Assembly: GCF_009377185.1 (NCBI RefSeq)
Contig: NZ_VJZC01000021.1
Coordinates: forward strand, 1-46,522
Direction: 5' to 3'
Length of the DNA stretch: 46,522 nucleotides
Source of the DNA: Streptomyces spongiae
GTDB taxonomy: Bacteria > Actinomycetota > Actinomycetes > Streptomycetales > Streptomycetaceae
Numbering within the stretch: the stretch's first letter is position 1; every line of letters begins with the position of its first letter. The position numbers and the translations under genes are program-made. This document shows, in pieces, positions 40,915 to 46,522 of this stretch. Below the pieces are notes generated by a model. The model did no database searches. It saw nothing but the letters and a program-made list of their open reading frames with translations, and was not told the origin of the DNA.

Positions 40915-42287
40915 CCTCTGACTCCCGTCGCGTCGTCCAGTTCGCCGTCGAGGTCCGCGAGCGCCGGTACGGCGGCATCTCGAGAGTTGTCGGCCGACTG
41001 CGTCGCACGGATCGGACCGGCGAGGACGATGCCGACGACCGCGTGCTTGGCGTCCGCACACGCCTCGGCGATGCCGGCGAGCTCCCCCGCGGTCCAGCTG
41101 CCGGCGCTGAGCACGATCAGGGCTCCGGACTCGAAGCCGCGGTCCGGCACCATCGGCCGGGACACCGAAACCGCCACCGCTCGCAGCAGCGGATCGCTCC
41201 CGGCCTCGACGACGAGCTGCCCGGCGGCCCGGCGGGCGATCTCGTCACCCTCGGGGAAGATGACCAGCAGCCGCCGCGAGGCCGGTGGCTGGTCCCGGAG
41301 ACGTGAGCACACCCGCCGGTAGCGGATCTGCCTGCTGGCCTCGTCGCCGGACGTCTGCGGGGTCGGGATGTCCCACCGGACGTCCAGGCCCAGCAGCCGG
41401 CGGATCCAAGCCCCCGGGCCGCGGCCTTCCGGCCGGTGCGTGGGCCGTTCCACGGGTACGTCGACGGTACCCAGCAGCGCCGAGCCCAGCGCCGCGGTGA
41501 TCTCCCCTTCGCCGCGCAGCCGACGGCTCATCCGCGCGGCGGTGAGATGGCCGATGACCGCGAACAGGAAGAACAGCAGCGCTCCGCCGGCGATGAGCTG
41601 CGGTCTCGTCGGCGGAGCCTCGCCGGTCGGCCGGGCCGCCGACCCCATGACGACCAGGTTCTTCGCCTCGTCCTCGGCCGGATCGGCCTGCTCCAGCGTG
41701 TTGATGGCCTCCCGCAGCGCGGTGCGCAGCTTCTCCAGCTCGGTGCGGGTCTGCACGCTCTCCACGGTCTGCCCCGGGTCGGTCGCGTCGGCCAGCTTGC
41801 TGATACGACGGCTGGTGTCCCTCACCGACTTCTGAAGCGCGGCGAGCTCCTCCGCCGCTTCGGGGTCGGCGCTTTCGTTCGCGATCCGCGTGGCGTAGGA
41901 GACGAACTCCTTGGCCACCTGGTCGGAGAGCCGCTGTGCGCGCTCCGGGGTGTCGGCCGTGCCGGAGATCTTGATGATGTTCCCGTCGGTGGCCTTGGCG
42001 CTGACATGATCCCGCAGGTCGCTGCCGCTCACCCCGGTCCAGCCGAGCTTGGCGGCCGCGCGGTCGACCACCACCGAACTGGTCGCCACCTCCGTCTGAG
42101 TCAGCAGCTCGCGCTCTTCCCACGTCCCGGGCAGCAACACCGACGCCGACGTCGTGTAACGCGGCGGAAACAGCAAGGAGGTGCCGTAGCCGACGAGCGC
42201 GCCCACCACGGCGACGATGGCGAGAAGCCGCCAGCGCCGACGGAAAATGCGCCCGATCGTGACCAGGCGTATGGCGTCATCGTTCAA
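40911..42287 (-). CDS. Wzz-like polysaccharide co-polymerase, second copy
   Basis: A 458-residue protein with the same layout as its neighbour: N-terminal helix WRLLAIVAVVGALVGYGTSL (about 19-38), a Wzz-type extracytoplasmic domain with the SGTADTPERAQRLSDQVAKE segment and coiled coil, and the second helix about 230-250. The C-terminal domain (about 330-458: RRLLVIFPEGDEIARRAAGQ, then ALIVLSAGSWTAGELAGIAE) is kinase-like in outline but has no P-loop at all. Four-base overlaps with the GT4 gene and the other Wzz-like gene. Two Wzz-like genes in tandem suggest a hetero-oligomer. Confidence 0.82.
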   Translation of the reverse strand: MNDDAIRLVTIGRIFRRRWRLLAIVAVVGALVGYGTSLLFPPRYTTSASVLLPGTWEERELLTQTEVATSSVVVDRAAAKLGWTGVSGSDLRDHVSAKATDGNIIKISGTADTPERAQRLSDQVAKEFVSYATRIANESADPEAAEELAALQKSVRDTSRRISKLADATDPGQTVESVQTRTELEKLRTALREAINTLEQADPAEDEAKNLVVMGSAARPTGEAPPTRPQLIAGGALLFFLFAVIGHLTAARMSRRLRGEGEITAALGSALLGTVDVPVERPTHRPEGRGPGAWIRRLLGLDVRWDIPTPQTSGDEASRQIRYRRVCSRLRDQPPASRRLLVIFPEGDEIARRAAGQLVVEAGSDPLLRAVAVSVSRPMVPDRGFESGALIVLSAGSWTAGELAGIAEACADAKHAVVGIVLAGPIRATQSADNSRDAAVPALADLDGELDDATGVRG

Positions 42288-43537
42288 CGGCGCTGCCTCT
42301 TCCCAGCCCGGTCCGGGTCGCCTGCCGACACCGGAGCGTGGTCACGGCAGGCAGCGGCGTAGGCGGCGAGCAGCGACGCCTGCGAGTTCCGCCAGGAAAG
42401 CTGCCCGCTGATCCGCTCCTGGCCGATCTTGCCCATCCGGGCCCGCTGCTCCGGATCGTCCAGAAGCAGCGCGATGAGCTTCGCGAACTCGGCCTCGTCG
42501 TTGGCGGGCGCGTAGACGGCGGCGTCACCGGCGGAGACTCGCGCCTCCCGGAGGTCGAACGAGACGATCGGCCGGCCCATCACCATGTATTCCAGGACCT
42601 TGTTCATGGTCGACACGTCGTTGAGCGGATTGTGCGGGTCGGGAGAGAGGCACACGTCCGCGGTGGACAGATAGCGCACCAGGTCGGCGTCCGGAACGCG
42701 CCCGGTGAACTGCACCTGCTCCGAGAGCCCGAGCCGCCGGGACAGCTCCACCATCGCGTCGAAGGTGTCGCCGGCGCCGACGAACACCGCGTGCCAGTCG
42801 GTCCGCCCGACTTCGTCGCGCAGCTTCGCGAGGGCCCGCAAGGCGTAGTCGACCCCGTCCTGCGGGCCCATGACGCCGAGGTAGCACAGCAGATGAGGCT
42901 TGCCGCGCTTGAGTTCCGGCTCGGGCGGTACGGGGTGGAACCGGTCGATGTCGGGCGCGCTGCGCACCACGAAGACGTCCTCCGGCCGCCGGCCGCCACG
43001 GCGCACCGCGACGTCCCGGTAGCTCTCGTTCGTGGCGAGCACGATGTCCGCGGCCCGATAGGTCCGCCGTTCCAGCGCACACACGGCGCGGTAGAGCAGA
43101 TCCTGGCCGCGGTCGAACCGGGAGAGGTACAACTCGGGTACCAGGTCGTGCTGGTCGAAGACGAACCGCGCGCCGCGCCGCTTCATCCACAGTGCGGGCA
43201 GGAACAGCAGGTCGGGCGGGTTGCAGGCGTGAACCACGTCGACCGGGCCGACCTTCCGGGCCAGCCGGACCGTGTGCCACAACGCCGATCCGTACTCCCG
43301 CAGATAGCCGGCCGGTCCTCCGGTGGCCGCGCGCAACGGGTAGCGGTGGATCCGCACCCCGTCGATCTCCGCCTCCGGCTCCGTGTCCCGCTTGCTCCCC
43401 ATGGGGCAGATGACGTGCACCTCCCACCCCGCGTCGCGCAGGGTCGTGCACTCCTGCCACACCCGCCGGTCGAACGGCACCGACAGGTTCTCCACCAGGA
43501 TCAGCGCGCGCCGACCCGGCCGGTCGCCGCCGGCCAT
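42284..43537 (-). CDS. Glycosyltransferase family 4
   Basis: A 417-residue GT-B transferase. It shows LILVENLSVPFDRRVWQECT and VVHACNPPDLLFLPALW in the acceptor domain, LLCYLGVMGPQDGVDYALRA at the domain junction and a nucleotide-sugar site with MNKVLEYMVMGRPIVSFD. It resembles actinobacterial transferases that act early in capsule repeat assembly. ATG 43537 is chosen; an in-frame TTG at 43564 would overlap the preceding gene by 11 bases. Four-base overlap with the next gene. Confidence 0.92.
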   Translation of the reverse strand: MAGGDRPGRRALILVENLSVPFDRRVWQECTTLRDAGWEVHVICPMGSKRDTEPEAEIDGVRIHRYPLRAATGGPAGYLREYGSALWHTVRLARKVGPVDVVHACNPPDLLFLPALWMKRRGARFVFDQHDLVPELYLSRFDRGQDLLYRAVCALERRTYRAADIVLATNESYRDVAVRRGGRRPEDVFVVRSAPDIDRFHPVPPEPELKRGKPHLLCYLGVMGPQDGVDYALRALAKLRDEVGRTDWHAVFVGAGDTFDAMVELSRRLGLSEQVQFTGRVPDADLVRYLSTADVCLSPDPHNPLNDVSTMNKVLEYMVMGRPIVSFDLREARVSAGDAAVYAPANDEAEFAKLIALLLDDPEQRARMGKIGQERISGQLSWRNSQASLLAAYAAACRDHAPVSAGDPDRAGKRQRR

Positions 43538-43553
43538 GTCTCCAAACGATCTG

Positions 43554-44870
43554 TCACCAAGCAAGGCCCACGTACCCCGGTTCGGCCCGGCGCGCCGCGG
43601 CGTCGGGAAGGTGGATGAGGTCGACGATCACCGGGCTGTCGCCATGGGGCAACGCCGACAGGACGGCCGGGTCCCTGGTCCCGACCAGGCACACCTCGGC
43701 GTGTTCGAGCACCTCGTCGACGGACTCCGCGAGCAGCTGCGCGAGGTGCGGCAGCCGGGTCTCGATGTACTCGCGGTTCGCGCCCATCAGCCGGGAGAGG
43801 CTCACGTTGGCGTCGTAGATCCGCAGGTCGTACCCCTTGCCGAAGAGCCTCTCCGCCAGCTCGACGAGCGGGCTCTCGCGGAGGTCGTCGGTGCCGGGTT
43901 TGAAGGACAGCCCGAACATTCCCACCCGGCGCTTGCCGGTGCGCTCGACCAGCTCCACCGCGCGCTGCAGATGGTCGGAGTTGGAGGGCAGCACATGGGA
44001 GAGGATGGGCACCGAGACGTCGGCCCGCTGCGCCGCGTGGACCAGGCTGCGCAGGTCCTTGGGCAGGCAGGAGCCACCGAAGGCGAAGCCGGGCCGCAGG
44101 TAGGCGGGGCTGATGTTGAGCTTGCGGTCGGCCAGGAACACGTCGATCACCTGGTGCGAGTCCACCCCGAGCGCCTGGCACACCGCGCCCAGCTCGTTCG
44201 CGAAGCCGATCTTGAGGCCGTGGAACGCGTTGTCCGCGTACTTGATCGCCTCGGCCGTCGGGATCGGCACCCGGAACACCTCGCCGGGCAATCCGTCGTA
44301 CAGCGACGCCACCACGTCGCCGCTCGCCGGATCGAGCTCGCCGATGACGGTCTTGGGCGGGTCGAAGAAGTCCCGCACGCTCGTGCCCTCGCGCAGGAAC
44401 TCCGGGTTGACCGCGACCCCGATGTCCACGCCGGCCGTGCCGCCGACGTACTTCTCCAGGATCGGCACCAGCAGGTTCAGGCAGGTGCCCGGGAGCATGG
44501 TGCTGCGGAACACGACGGTGTGCCGCCCACCCCGCTCGGCCAGCGCGGCGCCGATCTGCTCGGTGACCCGCTCCAAGTACGTGGTGCACAGGCTGCCGTT
44601 GGGCTCCGACGGCGTGCCCACGCAGATCAGCGACACCTCGCTGTCCATGATCGCCTCGCGGACGTCACCGGTGGCGCGTAGCGCTCCGGTCCGCACGACC
44701 TCGGCGGTGAGCTCGCCGATACGTTCCTCGACCACCGGGGCCTTGCCCTCGTTGACCAGGTCGACCTTCACCTGGTTCACGTCCACCCCGATGACCTCGT
44801 GCCCCATGCTGGCAAGGCACGCGGCCGACACGCAGCCCACGTAGCCGAGCCCGAAAACGCTGACTCTCAT
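43554..44870 (-). CDS. Nucleotide-sugar dehydrogenase, GDP-mannose 6-dehydrogenase (AlgD)-like
   Basis: A 438-residue NAD-dependent 4-electron dehydrogenase. It has the NAD motif VFGLGYVGCVSAACLASMGH, PEFLREGTSVRDFFDPP, the catalytic-Cys segment PGFAFGGSCLPKD (Cys about 268) and LSFKPGTDDLRESPLVELAE. The GFAFGGSCLPKD and GANREYIE forms are closer to AlgD (GDP-mannose to GDP-mannuronate) than to UDP-glucose dehydrogenases as I know them, so GDP-mannuronic acid is the favoured product. It provides a uronic acid for the polymer. Ribosome site GGAGGAAC precedes ATG 44870; a hairpin and three repeats lie upstream. Confidence 0.92.
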   Translation of the reverse strand: MRVSVFGLGYVGCVSAACLASMGHEVIGVDVNQVKVDLVNEGKAPVVEERIGELTAEVVRTGALRATGDVREAIMDSEVSLICVGTPSEPNGSLCTTYLERVTEQIGAALAERGGRHTVVFRSTMLPGTCLNLLVPILEKYVGGTAGVDIGVAVNPEFLREGTSVRDFFDPPKTVIGELDPASGDVVASLYDGLPGEVFRVPIPTAEAIKYADNAFHGLKIGFANELGAVCQALGVDSHQVIDVFLADRKLNISPAYLRPGFAFGGSCLPKDLRSLVHAAQRADVSVPILSHVLPSNSDHLQRAVELVERTGKRRVGMFGLSFKPGTDDLRESPLVELAERLFGKGYDLRIYDANVSLSRLMGANREYIETRLPHLAQLLAESVDEVLEHAEVCLVGTRDPAVLSALPHGDSPVIVDLIHLPDAAARRAEPGYVGLAW

Positions 44871-44889
44871 GACTCGTTCCTCCCCCCAG

Positions 44890-44908
44890 GCAGGCCCTCC
44901 CGGCCTGC
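44890..44908 (-). other. Hairpin between the priming transferase and dehydrogenase genes
   Basis: GCAGGCC and GGCCTGC form a perfect 7-bp stem with a 5-base loop. It lies 20 bp upstream of the dehydrogenase start and just before its ribosome site (on the minus strand). It could slow transcription, protect an mRNA end or control translation; no U-run follows, so a standard terminator is unlikely. Confidence 0.6.
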
Positions 44909-44932
44909 GGTCCGCGCACCGGCGGGACCCTT

Positions 44933-44982
44933 GAGTTGCAGTCCCCCGTTGAGTTGCAGTCCCCTGCTGAGTTGCAGTCCCC
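44933..44982. repeat. Three direct repeats, 18-bp period
   Basis: The 14-bp core GAGTTGCAGTCCCC occurs at 44933, 44951 and 44969 with 4-bp variable spacers, in the 118-bp gap between the first two genes of the polysaccharide operon. This is the only sizeable gap in the operon visible here. Confidence 0.92.
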
Positions 44983-44988
44983 CGCGCA

Positions 44989-46512
44989 TCAGTAGGCCCC
45001 CTGCCCGTAGAGCACCGCACGCAGCGTCTTCCACAAGATCACTGTGTCCAGGGCGAGCGACCAGTCCTCCACGTACCGCAGGTCCAGCCGGACCGCTTCC
45101 TCCCACGACAGGTCGCTGCGTCCGCTGATCTGCCACAGACCGGTGAGTCCGGGCTTGACCAGCAGCCGCCGCCGGATGTCCGGGCCGTACGCGGCGCACT
45201 CCTCCGGTAGCGGAGGCCGCGGACCGACGAGCGACATCGATCCGGTGAGTACGTTGAAAAGCTGCGGGAGTTCGTCGATCGAGTACCGGCGCAGCACTGT
45301 TCCCACCCGGGTCACCCGCGGATCCCGGCGGAGCTTGAACAGCAGGCCGGCGCCCTCGTTGCGGTCGGCCAGTCCGGCACGTGCCCGGTCGGCCCCGGCG
45401 ACCATGGTGCGGAACTTGAACATGGTGAACTCGCGGCCGTCCTTGCCGACCCTGCGCTGGCGGTAGAACGCCCCACCCCGGCTGTCCACCAGCACGAGCA
45501 GCCCGACGAACACCATCAGCGGCGCGAACAGCATCAGCAGAATCGTTGCGCCCACCCGGTCGACGACCGCTTTGACCGCCCGGCGGCCCCCGGTGAAGGT
45601 CGGCATGCTGACCCGCAGCAGCGGGATCCCGAGCACCGCGTCCACGTGCAGCCGCGGGCCGGCCACCTCCATGAGCACGGGGGCCACGACCATCTCGGCA
45701 TCGCTGCCTTCGAGGTTCCAGGCCAGCCGCTGCAGTCGGGCCGGTGACCAGTGCGGGTCCGGTGTGACCGCGACGACACGGTAGCCGTCGTGGCGAACGT
45801 GCTTGGCTACGTCCGCGAGTTGGCCGACGACCTGCACTCCGTCCAGTTGGTCACCGTCGATCCCGCGACCGTCCGTCGTGCACACCGCGTCCACCCGCCA
45901 GCCGAGGTGCGGGAACTTGCGGGTCCGGGTGATCAGGTCGCGCACGGTGTCCGAGCTCCCGGCAGCGAGCACCGGTCTCAGGCACCGGCCTTCCTTGCGC
46001 TGTTTGTGCAGCCAGAGGCGCAGCAGATACCGCTCGGTCATGGTGACGAGGGCGATCGCGGGGATCGCGACGAAGATCCAGAGCTTGACGTTGCGCGAGG
46101 TGATGGCGATCCCGCCGAGCGCCAGTACGACGGTCGCCGTGAACAGTGAGCGGCCGAGCCGGCGGAATTCCTCGGCGCCCTGGCCGAGCACGGCCGGAGC
46201 CCACGCCCGGCTCACCGCGAGCGCCCCCAGCACCAGCAGTTCGGTGCCGAATGCGAGAATTCCCCACTTCTCATGCCAGTTGGCCGCGTCGCGGGCCCCG
46301 AAGAAGTTACCGATCGCCGCCACGACGAAGGCGGTGGCCACGGTGTCGCTGGTGATCACGGCACGGCGGTACCGCTGCTCCCAGTCGATCATTGGCCGGC
46401 TGATGGCGCCGTCCGCCAGACGCCCGTGCGCCGGCGGAAACGGGCTGACTAGTCCCCCTTGCCGCACAGAACCCCCCAAGGTCCCCAGTGGTTCGACGTG
46501 TTCGCCCAACAC
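44989..46512 (-). CDS. Polyprenyl glycosyl-phosphotransferase (priming transferase, WbaP/CpsE type)
   Basis: A 507-residue membrane enzyme that starts repeat-unit synthesis by moving a sugar-1-phosphate to undecaprenyl phosphate. Four N-terminal helices (about 45-150) precede a CoA-binding-like middle domain. A fifth helix at about 310-330 leads into the catalytic C-terminus with FYRQRRVGKDGREFTMFKFR, RRYSIDELPQLFNVLTG, SLVGPRPPLPEE and KPGLTGLWQISGRSDLSWEE. The furthest start is GTG 46512, with no ribosome site seen inside the window; GTG 46467 with GGGGGG four bases upstream is a likelier start. It is the first gene of the operon visible here; the promoter lies at or beyond the right edge. 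Confidence 0.93.
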   Translation of the reverse strand: MLGEHVEPLGTLGGSVRQGGLVSPFPPAHGRLADGAISRPMIDWEQRYRRAVITSDTVATAFVVAAIGNFFGARDAANWHEKWGILAFGTELLVLGALAVSRAWAPAVLGQGAEEFRRLGRSLFTATVVLALGGIAITSRNVKLWIFVAIPAIALVTMTERYLLRLWLHKQRKEGRCLRPVLAAGSSDTVRDLITRTRKFPHLGWRVDAVCTTDGRGIDGDQLDGVQVVGQLADVAKHVRHDGYRVVAVTPDPHWSPARLQRLAWNLEGSDAEMVVAPVLMEVAGPRLHVDAVLGIPLLRVSMPTFTGGRRAVKAVVDRVGATILLMLFAPLMVFVGLLVLVDSRGGAFYRQRRVGKDGREFTMFKFRTMVAGADRARAGLADRNEGAGLLFKLRRDPRVTRVGTVLRRYSIDELPQLFNVLTGSMSLVGPRPPLPEECAAYGPDIRRRLLVKPGLTGLWQISGRSDLSWEEAVRLDLRYVEDWSLALDTVILWKTLRAVLYGQGAY

Positions 46513-46522
46513 TGTTTAGCCC

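Noticed and set aside
44933..44982. Short CRISPR or integron-like repeat array
   Set aside because: Spacers are only 4 bp and there are no associated genes; better explained as regulator sites or slippage.

Overview
The window is GC-rich, has the codon bias of an actinomycete and matches Streptomyces gene content throughout: frequent GTG starts, many 4-bp stop/start overlaps, TTA codons almost absent, and a ricin-tailed sigma/anti-sigma fusion. No species can be named from the sequence alone.

Positions 1-18,815 are a mixed chromosomal stretch of housekeeping and accessory genes. In order they are: the 5' part of a YcaQ/AlkZ-like winged-helix gene (with one TTA codon); a CorA-type transporter; a decayed epoxide-hydrolase gene; a GNAT acetyltransferase; an IS630 transposase remnant; a small P-loop kinase; a divergent Lrp/LysE pair followed by a thioesterase/MBL-hydrolase pair; a degenerate patch; a methyltransferase divergent from a TetR regulator across a clear inverted repeat; an IS5 remnant; an M24 peptidase abutting a frameshifted glutamine-amidotransferase remnant; and a molybdenum locus. 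The molybdenum locus holds a molybdopterin-domain protein, a HTH-MOP regulator, modABC and a di-MOP protein. It is followed by a sigma-factor-like/zinc-finger/membrane/ricin-lectin fusion, a methyltransferase and a PAP2 phosphatase.

Positions 18,823-46,512 are one minus-strand, tightly coupled 21-gene polysaccharide locus. Transcription runs from the right edge to the left; the promoter is probably outside the window. In transcription order: priming glycosyl-phosphotransferase; GDP-mannose/UDP-sugar dehydrogenase (AlgD-like); GT4; two Wzz-like chain-length proteins whose C-terminal kinase-like domains lack a P-loop; an AsnB-type amidotransferase; a fused MDR + Gfo/Idh/MocA oxidoreductase; a heparinase II/III-type lyase; a parallel beta-helix lipoprotein; a Wzy-like polymerase; GT4; a sugar C-methyltransferase; a cytidylyltransferase-like nucleotidyltransferase; a PIG-L deacetylase; a sugar epimerase/dehydratase; a DUF4910 aminopeptidase-like protein; a Wzx-like flippase; GT2; a pyruvyl transferase; RmlC; and a glutamate-1-semialdehyde-type aminotransferase.

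Taken together, the locus looks like a complete Wzx/Wzy exopolysaccharide system. It is predicted to make a uronic-acid-containing, possibly amidated, polymer carrying a C-methylated/aminated branched sugar and pyruvate ketals, and it has its own candidate polymer-cleaving enzymes. The polymer structure is inference; the gene content and order are read directly. This locus is the best candidate for an undescribed system in the window.
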